From Panaeolus papilionaceus (Eukaryota > Basidiomycota > Agaricomycetes > Agaricales): 64,000 bases of DNA. The stretch spans positions 1,054,001 through 1,118,000 of the forward strand of contig JADNRZ010000008.1 in the NCBI GenBank assembly GCA_015501605.1. Reading direction: 5' to 3'. Positions 35,973-46,326 of the stretch are shown here, piece by piece (position 1 is the first letter of the stretch; each line of letters opens with the position of its first letter). The position numbers and the translations under genes were made by a program. The notes under the pieces were generated by a model. The model was not told the origin of the DNA, did not search any database, and worked only from the letters and a program-made list of their open reading frames with translations.

Positions 35973-37214
35973 ATGACTACCACCTCAGCTCTCAAATCTT
36001 CATCCTCCTCTTCACGCTCCACCACTCCCAAATCCGTCCGAATTCTCTCTCCTGCTCAAGGATCTTTCTCAGATCCTCCCACTGTTGCTTCCCCTGTCCC
36101 CCCTCAATCCATGTCAGACGAAGAATTCATTGCTCGCACCAAAACCCTCATTGCCGAAGCCAAACAACGAGGACTCCTCCTAGAAGAAGAAGCTAACCGA
36201 CAAGAAGCCTCTTCATCTAAAACTCCCGAGATCCGAAGCCTCGATGACGTCCTCAACACCCTTGTTCACGTCCACGAAAACACCATCGTCAACGGCGACG
36301 ACCCCGAGCTCACCAACCTCCTTTACCAAGCAAAAGGATGGAATTCAAGCCCTACTACCACAGGTTCCGCACACGACCGCACCACCATCAGCTTCGAGGA
36401 ATTTGTAGACATCTTCCGCACACAAGAAGACTACGACCTCCTCGCCTGGAAACTCCCCTTCTCAGACCATCATCTGCCTCATTTTCGTTTCATGGACAAC
36501 AACGTCAACGAAATCAAAAAGCAAACCCTCAAGTTAATGGCAATCTGCGACAACCTTCGCAGAAAAGCCACTGACAACTGGGACGTTGGATGCAGCCAGT
36601 TCGAGGCTTTCTGCCAAGAACATTTCAACAACCCCGACTGTAGGAATCGCCTCATGGAGCTCATCGTCGAGCAAAGGAAGAAATATGCCGGTCACGAACC
36701 TAACGACAACTACACCTTCAAACATAACAAAAACCCCTCCTATGACTACTCCTATTCCATTCCTCAACTACCGACTCTACCAGAACTCGCGTCCCGTGAC
36801 CCTAAAAATCTGTTCAAGAACCTCGATCCCGTCACCACCAGTAACCTCGTCACCCTCCTCAAACAAGGCACCCAACTATGCCTAAACTGCACCGTTCCCG
36901 ACCACTTCATTACAGATTGCCCCAACTTCATCTGTTGGAACTGCAAGAAGGAAGCACCTGGCCATCGTCTCAACTCCTGCCCTGGTCCTGTCGTCAAGAA
37001 CAAGAAAGGCAAAAGGAAAGCCTCCTCTGGTCGACGCTCCTCTTCAAACCCATGGACCAAGCTCAGTCCTTGGGATCGAATCGACCGAGAATCAAGAGAG
37101 CGAGGAGAATGGCAACCCAGATCATCCACCAACAACGATGGTTCTTGGCGCGACGACTTCTATGACTACGACGACGACATGTGCGACGAGGCCATCCACA
37201 ACATCAACACCTGA
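35973..37214 (+). CDS. extra ORF after pol with two zinc knuckles
   Basis: 413 residues between pol and the 3' LTR, on the same strand as gag and pol. The N-terminus is Ser/Pro-rich. The middle is helical (FEEFVDIFRTQEDYDLLAWK). The C-terminal third has a CX2CX4HX4C knuckle (CLNCTVPDHFITDC) near residues 303-316 and a second Cys/His cluster CWNCKKEAPGHRLNSC, followed by a basic stretch (KNKKGKRKASSGRRSSSNPW) and an acidic end. This is neither an envelope protein (no signal or membrane segment) nor a duplicated gag by eye. It is probably a nucleic-acid-binding accessory protein. The intact frame in an element with a damaged pol suggests it was recently under selection. Confidence 0.75.
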   Translation: MTTTSALKSSSSSSRSTTPKSVRILSPAQGSFSDPPTVASPVPPQSMSDEEFIARTKTLIAEAKQRGLLLEEEANRQEASSSKTPEIRSLDDVLNTLVHVHENTIVNGDDPELTNLLYQAKGWNSSPTTTGSAHDRTTISFEEFVDIFRTQEDYDLLAWKLPFSDHHLPHFRFMDNNVNEIKKQTLKLMAICDNLRRKATDNWDVGCSQFEAFCQEHFNNPDCRNRLMELIVEQRKKYAGHEPNDNYTFKHNKNPSYDYSYSIPQLPTLPELASRDPKNLFKNLDPVTTSNLVTLLKQGTQLCLNCTVPDHFITDCPNFICWNCKKEAPGHRLNSCPGPVVKNKKGKRKASSGRRSSSNPWTKLSPWDRIDRESRERGEWQPRSSTNNDGSWRDDFYDYDDDMCDEAIHNINT

Positions 37215-37235
37215 TTGAGGTCAATCAGTCTTAGT

Positions 37236-37245
37236 ACGGGGGTAA
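37236..37245 (+). other. likely polypurine tract
   Basis: The G-rich string ACGGGGGTAA sits immediately before the 3' LTR, the position of the plus-strand primer in LTR retrotransposons. It is short and interrupted by pyrimidines at both ends. Confidence 0.45.
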
Positions 37246-37809
37246 TGTTACGTCGACTCTTTTTCTACGTCTTTTCTTTATCTTATCAAGACTGTTTTCT
37301 CTCTTCATCTTATCTTCGTGTACTATCATCTCTCTTTGTACTTATATCTTGTCTACTTCCTATCTCCGGAGCTTCATACATTCCTCCTAACTCCGACTCC
37401 CACTCCACCTTCATTCCCGCTGTCGCTCCACTTCATTCTCCTATCTATGACTCGTCTCCTTACTCATCCTTCTCACATTTATGACTTATTCTCACTGCGG
37501 ACCACACTTCTGACTCACTTTATCTACTTGGTGTTTACACGCACAGCCTCGTTAGATATCTATATAAACACCGTAGTTTATACCATTGTTCTTTAGCTAG
37601 TTCTTTAACTTCGAATAGAACAACACTTCTACGACGATCTTACTCTTCTCGCTCTCTTCTAAGACAATACCAGCGTAGCGCGTGTACACAGTGGCATTCT
37701 TAGAACGATATCGAACTTATCACGCAACGAACGAACGAACCTTCTTCCGAACTCGACTCCGACGAGCTCAAAGGCCTTAACCGCAAGCGCCCGTCGAGCT
37801 ATCGTAACA
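37246..37809 (+). repeat. 3' LTR (564 bp)
   Basis: Same length, termini and sequence by eye as the 5' LTR; followed by the GGGAC duplication at 37810-37814. Confidence 0.92.
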
Positions 37810-38288
37810 GGGACAGAGTGAGTGATTCGGCATGTATGTGTCTTGGCCAGTTCATGGATTTTCCAGCCAGAGGCCCATTGAAGGGCTGAGGATAGGTCAG
37901 AGATAGTGGTTTGAAGAGTGTAAAAAAAAAACCATACATGTTCGAGGTCAGACGGAGATTCGTGCTTTCTTTTGCCAGATAGCAATGTAGAGCCTAAAGC
38001 TCGACCCGCATGAAAGGTGCGTAATGTCGTTCCAAATTGTTGTTGCAAAGGTTCGAGAATAAGGCGGCAAAATTTAAAGATCCCAAAACCATATCGCCAA
38101 TTTGACTTCCACGATTGACTACCAGAAAGATCACTTTCCTCTGAGTTTACAGAAGATGTCAAGTGGGAGCAGGAGTCACCAGTGTCGCTCCAACTTGATG
38201 TCCGGGTAAAGTCACCAGACTTGGTTGCTGCAATCGTCGCGGTTGGCATGATGCGGGCTTGAGTACTGTTACCGACAGTGCTGGCCAT

Positions 38289-39235
38289 TGTGGATTGAAG
38301 GTATAGAGATTTAAAGTTCAAGTTCCACATGAGGTCGGTCACAGATTGGATCATGCGTTTCGCACAGGGTATCCACATTCGAGTTGTTTAACAAAATGGT
38401 TTGGTGGCCTGGGATTGGATGATTGACCTTAGGTCAGTTTCAACTTTAACTTGAAAGCCAGCTCAGCGATTAAAGTCACCGGTGTCTGAGTCACCAACAA
38501 GTCTGCTAGATGGTGTACGAGTCAGAGAGAACTGTTGACCAAAACAAGCGACTGACTGCATCTGCCAGTGACCGCATGTCATTGGTCACGATGGGTCCTT
38601 GTTATTTCTCGTTTTACCACGACCACCTTAACCTGGCCATTCACTCAGATGCATTCATATATATTCAAGCGGCTTCAACGCAGGTGCAGAAACTCCGCTG
38701 AAAAAGCCCCATGATAGGAAGGCGATTCCGAGTCTTTGGAATTCTATTAAATGTTGTAAAACCAGGAAAACGAACCTGGCGCAGATTGGGGCCACCAAGT
38801 TATGTACTAAAGTTCGACCCGAAACGGCACTTAAACCCGAAGGACAATAACTAAACACTGACACTGACAGCATGCTTGTTCAGGATCATTATCATCATGG
38901 CCACGGTCTGCAGACTGCAGCACGCCGCCTGCATACCCCCAGCCACTGGCACGCTGTCATCAACCTGGTCCCTGACACAGAATGGCCAGATGGTATCCAC
39001 CTTCAACCTTTCTTCAACTTCAACTTAAAATACCAGTAACAGGCTCCTCAGGCTTGCCTCGTCGGAATAATTGGTATCTCAGGCGGCGGCAGCTATGCGA
39101 TTGAACTTCGAGTCACCAGCTACAACTCGAAGCTGCCACTCTCGACAACCTGGACGTGAACAGCTGAGGTTCTTCGGTTTCAACACTCGCCTTATCATCG
39201 CTGCTCTATTCTTCATTGTACTCCTTTTCCAAGTC
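38289..39235. other. intergenic, upstream of Plavaka relic
   Basis: No gene supported. It lies between the start of the disrupted host gene (38288, minus) and the first transposase codon. Terminal inverted repeats of the Plavaka element were looked for here and not found by eye. Confidence 0.4.
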
Positions 39236-42200
39236 ATGCCCACTCAGGCTAAGGACATGTCCAAATCAGCCAAATCATCTCTTCGTTGTGTTGCAGGATG
39301 CAATCGAGTTTTTGCGGAGCTTTCCCATCTCTCAAAGCATAAAGCAACCTGCGACCTATCGCAGAATTTCAAACGCAAAGTCGACGAAGAGTGCCAAGCA
39401 AGGGGTTTGAGATCTTTGCTTCCCAAACAGACAACCGCAACAGCACAGATGTCTAGGAAGGATCGTCTGAAGGGCCTCCAGGTAATACCCTCGGATTCCC
39501 TCCCAGAGTGGAATGTCAATCTTACTATTTTTGTCCTGTTTGCTAGACCTCCTCATCCACACCTGGTTCGTTGAACATGGATCCGAGGACATCGCCAGCA
39601 CATGAAGTCCAGGGCAATGCCGGGTCAGAAAGCAATGATAACGCACCGAATTCTCCCCAGCTGCCGCAGTCACCACAGCTTACACGTACTGGTCGACCTC
39701 GACGTGAATACAAATTACCTCAGCGATTTCGTGATTATGTCCCAGAGTCGTTGACGTCCTTCATTGATGAAGTACCTCCAACCACGAGACGAGTCCTGCT
39801 CATCGTTCGGGACCGTCTGATCACTTCTCTCAATAGTTTTGGTATCTGGAGAGACTACCCTAACCGACCCAGCACCGATCCAGACTCCCTCTTAACTTTG
39901 GAGGAATTGGCCATCCATCGTGTCAACGATATAAGAAGTCCACAAAGTACCACCCAGTTGTTGCAGACAACCGTGACTCGCGCTTCGTCTGACACTTCAC
40001 CGAGCCAGCTGTGTCCTGAGTACTGGCCCTTTAGCAATCCCACCATCCATTCCGTTATGAGGTGGCTCAACAACGGCCAAGTTGCGAAGTCAGAAGCAGA
40101 AACAACAAAATTTGTCCATGACGTGATACTCTCCCCCACCTTCCAGACCCACCATTTACTTGGTTTCGATGCACATCAGCAGAACCAGCTCCTTGATCGT
40201 CAGCTCTCCCAATCTCAGCCCCATAATCATTTCTCTACGAGAAGTCTACAGATCCAGGTTCCTTCTGGAAAACGGAATGTGGCACCTGTCCCCTTCAACG
40301 TTCTGGGATTTCTCTTCAGGAGCATTCTTGACGTCCTCAAGGAAGCATTCACTGGTTCACTGTCTCACTTTCTTCATTTTTCTCCATTCAAGGCCTTCTA
40401 TCGTAACCCCATCACCGGCGATGATGAACGAGTGTACGGCGAAATTTATTCTTCGGATGCCTTTCTCTCTGAATCAGACCAGGTTCGCTACAAGTCCCCC
40501 CCCGATCCAAACGATCCAGATTGCAAAAGAGAGCGGGTGGTGGCTGCACTTATGTTTTCATCGGACGCAACACATCTAGCTGATTTTGGAAACGCTAAAG
40601 CTTGGCCAATTTACCTCATGCTCGGAAACCTCTCTAAGTACATCCGTTCTCAAGTCAGCTGCAGTGCAATGCATCACCTGGCGTATATCCCATCAGTAAG
40701 CAGTCTTTCGTTTGTTCGTGAATATGTACATATATCTTATGATATTTAGCTACCAGAGTCCTTCAAGGCCTTTGCGGAGAATCTTCACCCGAAATGGAGA
40801 AGCCAAAAGTCCCAAATTTTAACGCATTGCAAACGCGAGTTGCTCCAAGAAGTCTGGAGAGTACTACTAGATGACGACTTTGTTCACGCCTACAAGTATG
40901 GTATCGTGGTGATGTGTGTAGACGGCATTGAATGCCGTATATTCCCTCAAATTTTCACATATTCCGCCGATTATCCCGAAAAGTAGGTCGTTATTAAATT
41001 TGCTTGTGGCAATACTTTTTCCGTTATTCAACTTTGATTTTCAGAGTTCTCCTCACAACAATACGTGACAAGGGACTGTGTCCTTGTCCACGATGCCTTG
41101 TTCCAATGCAAAGTCTGGACCAACTAGGCACGAGTGATGACCAGAAAGCACGGTCTGACTCGCCTCGTATTTATCATATGTCCAAGGTCAAGAAGGCGCG
41201 GGCATTTATTTATAACCAAGCAAAGCCTATCAATGGGACTAATGTCGAGGCATTGCTGAAGGACTTCTCTGGTGTCCCTACTATTGTAAGTGTCCTTGGT
41301 ATCTCGACCACTTCAGCCTCCTAACACGCCTTCACACTTTAGAACGCTTTTGTTGAGTGATTGGGTGTCGACTTTGACCCCTCTAAAATGCTAGTTGTCG
41401 ATCTCCTCCATGAATTCGAATTGGGTGTATGGAAGTCCCTCTACTCCCACTTAGTGAGGATTTTATACGCTGCGGAAGGGTCTGATCGGCTCATTATCGA
41501 GTTAGATCGGTGGTGCGTGCATTATTATTTTCAACACATTTCATTATTTACTACTTTCCATTGGTAGATTCTCGGCGATATCCACGTTCGGACATGGCAC
41601 AATCCGAAAATTCTCAGCAAACTCATCCGAAATGAAGAAAATGGCCGCGCGCGATTTTGAAGATCTTCTACAAGTCAGTAATCTTTATTTTCTCTAAGGC
41701 ATAAATCTCATTCAATCAAGTGCTGTATTCCGGTTTTTGATGGGCTTTTAAGCGAGCCTCACAATCAGCGGTTAACCGAGCTACTCTATGTCACAGCTGA
41801 ATGGCACGCACTCGCCAAGCTTTGCATGCACACGGAGACGACTTTGACGCAGCTTAAAGCTGTCACAACAACATTTGGAGCTGCCATTCGTAACTTCAGA
41901 GATACGACCTGCAACGAATTTACAACCGTCGAGTTGCCAAAAGAAGCTGCTGCGCGTGCACAGCGTGAATTGGCTGCGTCGTCCAACACTGGTAGTGATG
42001 TGGACCCAGTCAATATTTAGCAACCACGCTGATTTGTGAATTAATGTACAGGTGAAGGCTCCAGGACAAGCAACCCAAGTTCTAGAAAAGCGAGAACGTT
42101 AAACCTCAAAACAGTGAAGATGCATTTCCTTGGCGATTATGTTACCCATATCCAATTGTTTGGTACGTCAGACTCATATTCAACCCAACTGGTCAGTAAT

Positions 42201-43703
42201 GTCCCATCGCATATCTCTTGTGCTCTCGTGCTTTCTGACAACTTATCTAATAGGGAGAACTCCAGCATCGTATTATCAAACAGATGTATGACCTTACCAA
42301 CAAAAACGAACCCATGCCACAAATAGCGAACAAATATGTTCGAAAAGAGGCGTTGCGACCAGAGGAGCAGCAGGAAGAACTCGAAATGCAAATTAAAGGG
42401 AAATTAGAAGATCGCTATGTGGTTTCTGAATCGCGAAGCTTCCCTATTTCTCTTCTGGAGTTTGTAGGGGGAAATGGTGTGACGCTCTCGTCGAAGGTAC
42501 AATCCATGCTGTCTTGGTCCAAATCGTGTCAGAAAAGCTCAGGTCAATGCGCCATAGAACTTCATCCCAAAGCTGCAGAACCACCTACTATCACATTTCT
42601 CAAATACCACAGCCGTACAAAACTTCACCGAGACAGAGTTGAACTCGCTCAGGATTCGGAACAACATTATTTATGGGCATTCAACTGCCCGAATCAATTA
42701 CACGACATATGATATGCGGCGCGATTTCGACACCATCAATCCACGCTCACATCCATTTATCATGGCTGTTTCCCCAGAAGCCGCAGGGTGCAATGCGACC
42801 CTTTCCATCGCTTCAAGCCTTCCTCGTGCTGATGCTTCAACATTTTGGTACGCAGCTGTTTTAGGAATATTCCACGCCGATGTTCAACACATTCATCAGC
42901 AATTCCTGATCCGACTACAGGGACTACGGGCCGCTACCTATAGGGGGACCCTTGCTACAGGTGCTACAGAGCACTACGTAGCACCCTGTAGTTCGGCTCC
43001 GAAAACCAAGAATTGCTGATGCTTGGAACAAATTCTGGAGATCTTCGCTATCGAACTGTTCATTTCTTGTGGGTTCGTTGGCTCGCGCCAGTCCCAGGCT
43101 ACCTATCGGGAAGACAACATTCCAGGCTTCCCAAACTCCGATTTCTACCAGAAGAAGACGAATTTGCCTATGGATTCCTTGATCCAGCATTGGTATTGCG
43201 AGGTTGTCACCTCATTCCTGCATTCTGCGATGGTCTGGCATCCGCTCCACCTGATCAGACCATTTCTTACCGAGGACGTCCGGTCATGAGTGCAGCAGTT
43301 CTGCAACAATGGAAGCACTACTGTGTCGGAATGTAAGTTTACAACCATTGGCAGCTCCATTTTCAACTGATAGACCTACGACAGCTTTGTTGACCGAGAT
43401 ATGTTCATGAGGCACTCCAGTCTAGGGCTGCATCATAGTCGGTTGACAGGCAATCCAGAAACCAGTGCCAGTACCGGGGAACCGGTCCAGCATGAGGCAT
43501 CTTCAGCGCCGCATCCAATGGATGTTCCAATCACAGAACAAGAGTCAGATGGAAATGGGTCAACATCACATGCCGTCCCCGATGATTACATGGAGGTGGA
43601 TGTCCCTGATACTACTTTGACAAATTACGCGGAAGACGCAGACATGGATGCTGGTGATGTTGATGAGGACGAGGACTCAGATGTACCATATGATGATCTC
43701 TAG
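39236..43703 (+). mobile_element. decayed Plavaka-type (CACTA-like) DNA transposon
   Basis: Covers a spliced transposase gene with several disabling changes. Recognised from the order of Plavaka blocks: N-terminal C2H2-like finger, a DGIECRIFPQIFTYSADYPE segment, a Cys-rich CPCPRC knot, MLVVDLLHEFELGVWKSLYS, and DRDMFMRHSSLGLHHSR near the end. Element termini were not identified; the bounds given are those of the coding remnant. Confidence 0.75.
39236..43703 (+). pseudogene. Plavaka transposase, broken
   Basis: Exons seen: 39236-39481 (MPTQAKDMSKSAKSSLRC, finger CVAGCNRVFAELSHLSKHKA), 39547-40695, 40750-40982, 41045-41285, 41343-41512 and onward from 41568. Conserved blocks include SSDATHLADFGNAKAWPIYL, VLLTTIRDKGLCPCPRCL, VVDLLHEFELGVWKSLYSHL, FLGDYVTHIQLFGTSDSYST and NYTTYDMRRDFDTINPRSHP. 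Disabling changes: TGA at 41358-41360 (NAFVE, stop, LGVDF); a TGA formed across the intron 41513-41567; and a small insertion near 42914-42992 that breaks the frame before HFLWVRWLAPVPGYLSG. The enzyme would cut and paste CACTA-like elements. The C-terminus is acidic (DADMDAGDVDEDEDSD). Not functional in this copy. Confidence 0.75.
42914..42992. repeat. 79-bp palindromic insertion in the Plavaka relic
   Basis: Bounded by ACTACAGGG (42914-42922) and its reverse complement CCCTGTAGT (42984-42992); inside, CTACAGGTGCTAC and GTAGCACCCTGTAG nearly pair. It coincides with the point where the transposase frame changes. Confidence 0.45.
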
Positions 43704-43810
43704 CACATGTAAACACATTCAAGTAGAATCATAATGCGCCTCCGTCTTGCCCTGGCATGTTGATAGATCTGTTCAATGCTGCTCAGTCATATGCATTGTG
43801 CACAAACTCA

Positions 43811-44416
43811 TGTAGCTATCACAACATCGTCGGAAATTTAGGGATGTATAACCTCAATGTCGGGACGTGTAATTCACATGAAATTATGATATTTGTAATA
43901 CAAAGTCCAAGTCATTGTTTTAGTTCAGTACGCTGGTGATGTCGCGCTGTGGGGACGGGTATGATGACTCTGTCGGGATGGTAGTTTACGATCCGAAGAT
44001 ACACAGTGTCGCAACCTTTACATATCGTTGATATTGTTTGAACCATACATACAAACATACTATAAGGTGCAGAAAACTTGTGAATTGCGCGCAAACTCAC
44101 ATCACCCTTTTTTTGTAGCTATCACAACATCGTCAGAAATTTAGGGATGTATAACCTCAATATCAGGACGTGTAATTCACATGAAATTATGATATTTGTA
44201 ATACAAAGTCCAAGTCATTGTTTTAGTTCAGTACGCTGGTGATGTCGCGCTGTGGGGATGGGTATGACGACTCTGTCAGGACGGCAGTTTATGACATGAA
44301 GATATGCAGTGTCACAACCTTTATGTCTCGTCAGTACTGTTGAAACCATACATACATACACGTTATGATACTATTGGAAACTAAGGTCTTGCGTGTAACC
44401 TCACGTCACCTTTTCC
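43811..44416. repeat. 303-bp tandem duplication
   Basis: TGTAGCTATCACAACATCGT at 43811 recurs at 44114, and the following 200 bases are nearly identical (for example GTGATGTCGCGCTGTGGGGA), with divergence rising towards the end of each copy. Several differences are transitions. It lies directly after the transposase remnant. No gene is seen in 43704-44493. Confidence 0.8.
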
Positions 44417-44493
44417 ATGTAACTCTATGCACTTGTATAGGTATCTAAGGAAATGGAAGAATGGTACTTAATCATCTGACCAGTAACATCAAA

Positions 44494-44701
44494 TCACATT
44501 TTGATTTTTTTGCTGATGTCTCTGAGTTCATCTACTTCAGACTGCTCTGCCAGTGCTCGTATTGGTAGCTCAGAAGTGGCTAGTAAAATTGGGGATCTAT
44601 TGGTTAATATTCGTGATCGCTGATATACAATTTCATACGCGGACTTAAAAAGGCATTTAGTACATACCTGAGGCTTTGCGTCCGATGTTTCTCGCAAACA
44701 T
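44494..44701 (-). pseudogene. N-terminal relic of the coiled-coil family (short)
   Basis: Two short exons, 44701-44668 and 44579-44494, read MFARNIGRKAS then ATSELPIRALAEQSEVDELR and stop after ISKKIKM; 39 residues. The ALAEQSEVD string, the phase-1 intron after about 11 codons, and the ISKKI end are shared with the longer relic at 47332-47719, so part of the middle appears deleted. It lies just downstream (in minus orientation) of family member C. Confidence 0.5.
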
Positions 44702-44975
44702 GATTGTGGATCTATGGTCCAATGCCCAAGGTGTGGAGAAAGTGGAACGGTAGTGAAGACAAGGGGGATCTGTCTCTTAGCGACCCTGACATTCACTGAC
44801 ATGCAGTGAACACGCCTTCATCCACATGATTTGGTCGCCGAGTCAGCACTTCATTCCCAGAATTAAACGCACATAGTACAGAAAATATTATAAAAAACGT
44901 AAGTTTATATTTTGAGACGGATGCGTAGATTAGGCTTCATATCGATAATATTAAAACTAGGGTTTAGCGAACAGT

Positions 44976-46326
44976 TTAAATCTTTCCACACTGCATCTGG
45001 CTCCCTCTCCGTATTGACGTCGCTTCGAGCAGCGTCCGATTTAAGATAACCTTGGGAGGCAAGATATTTTCATATGTGACATTGCCTTGCTCATCGCAAA
45101 CTCCATAGATAACCTTCTTTAGTCCAAGTCCAATCGTACCAGCCACACGCTCAGAAGAGTGTCTGGAGTCCGAGTCGATAACCGCAGACGAGTCCTCAAA
45201 GGCATTATCCATTCCATCCATCGTAAATAGGGTATCTGAAGGAATATCAGATGGGTAAATGTCAACGGACACTATCTGTTCCATCGTCGCACTACGCAGA
45301 TCTTTCAGAGTCTCGAATACATCCTTAAGCCGTTCATCGAAAACTCGGCGCTGTTGCTCGCTTGGAAGCGCCCAAGAAGCAACTTTGAAAATGTTCATCA
45401 AACCGATTATCACCGCTTCGCTGTACCACTTTTCTTGGAAGTCGGGTTTAGTGGACTTTCGAGCAGACGCTCGCCAACGTCTTGCTGCTCCGAGATCTTC
45501 TGTGAAATTTCGAAAAGAACATTTAGTTAATGTACATCATTTGAATTCACAAGAGCTATCGCTCACTCAGATTGTCCCGTTGAATTTGCAGATATATTTC
45601 TTCGAGGAAACCCGAAAGAGTCGGAGTCTTCCAGCACCATTGCTCGATACAGGCACAACAAAACTTGGCCAGGAGAACCTGACAAGAGATCTGAGCGAGG
45701 AAACGATTCGGTTCGATGTTGGAGCCAAGACGTCTTTCTTTTGTGAGCAAGGCCGTGATAACTTTTCCGAGCGATTGATCAATATAGTTGAAAGCGTCTC
45801 CGTTCATTTCCAATGAATCTCGATGTCGTCGACGAGTTAGCGTCTCGACGAGTGGTGCCACTGCATGAAGAATTTGAGCATTGAGCACCTCCACCTTGTC
45901 CTTGAGATCGTCAATTGAGATGCTGTCGGGCATCGCTGGGATTTGCGCCGCCATGCATCCGCTACCCAAGTGATATTGAAAGCAATTGCGGGCTGTCGTC
46001 AATTGCTTTTTGAGGTCCTCTTTGGACTGACTGAGCTCTGCATTTTTGTGCTGTAGTGATTGCATAGCTCGCTGCAAGCGTTGGTTCTCGATGGCTTGGT
46101 GCTTTAACGCCAATTGTACCCTCGCTAGTTGCTCTTCAAGCTCCTTGACCTTCTTCGATTCTCCTTTCCAGTCGTGTGCACTCGAAGCGTAGTGCTGAGC
46201 GACGGTTCCAAGAGTGGCAAGCTCCAGTGGTCCAGCTGCTGCAGGGTTGTGTAGGTCGAGATTTGTATCAGGCTCTTTCCGAGACATCAGCAAAAACCCG
46301 GGCTGTAGATCTGTGATATCAGCCAA
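44976..46326 (-). CDS. coiled-coil/helical family protein, paralogue C
   Basis: Two exons, 46326-45567 and 45499-44976, give 427 residues. A coiled coil spans about residues 55-125 (KVKELEEQLARVQLALKHQA). Then come SISIDDLKDKVEVLNAQILH, TALLTKERRLGSNIEPNRFL and AKFCCACIEQW. After the phase-1 intron come ARRWRASARKSTKPDFQEKW, VAGTIGLGLKKVIYG, LPPKVILNRTLLEATS and a QCGKI end. It is closest to B throughout, including TKERR-GSNIEPN. No catalytic or membrane motif was seen. Function unknown. The two relics on either side suggest repeated local duplication and loss. Confidence 0.75.

Larger units (their letters stand above)
29920..37809 (+). mobile_element. complete Ty3/gypsy chromovirus LTR retrotransposon
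   Basis: A 7,890-bp element with 564-bp LTRs starting TGTTACG and ending GTAACA, a GGGAC target duplication, a self-priming site after the left LTR, gag, pol (protease, reverse transcriptase, RNase H, integrase, chromodomain), an extra zinc-knuckle ORF, and a G-rich tract (ACGGGGGTAA) just before the right LTR as the likely polypurine tract. The LTRs look identical by eye, which implies a recent insertion. Domain order (integrase last) and the C-terminal chromodomain place it with the chromoviruses. A TGA in pol suggests this copy is not autonomous unless it is read through. Confidence 0.92.
28980..38288 (-). pseudogene. host gene of unknown function disrupted by the chromovirus
   Basis: Minus-strand exons: 38288-37938 (starting MASTVGNSTQARIMPTATIA), 37885-37810 joined across the retrotransposon to 29914-29622, and 29558-28980. 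Without the element and one GGGAC copy, the second exon reads straight through the site (ESLTLSPSDAHHVNWLPPQM) and the total is 432 residues. The C-terminal exon is helical (KEKLLSLKQQIPEAERLCNT, RKTSVAKKHLADIKVAHAQA) and ends with a Ser/Asp/Glu-rich tail. No domain is recognised. Splice sites are GTATGG/CTCAG and GTAAGC/CTCTAG, all phase 0. Because the insertion lies in an exon and the element is in the opposite orientation, the allele should be null or truncated. The uninterrupted state can only be inferred here. Confidence 0.6.

Noticed and set aside
35973..37214. Envelope-like protein of the retrotransposon
   Set aside because: No signal peptide, membrane anchor or cleavage-like site; zinc knuckles point to nucleic-acid binding instead.
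28980..38288. Mating-type homeodomain gene
   Set aside because: The helical C-terminus lacks a WFxxRR homeodomain signature and no paired divergent gene is present.
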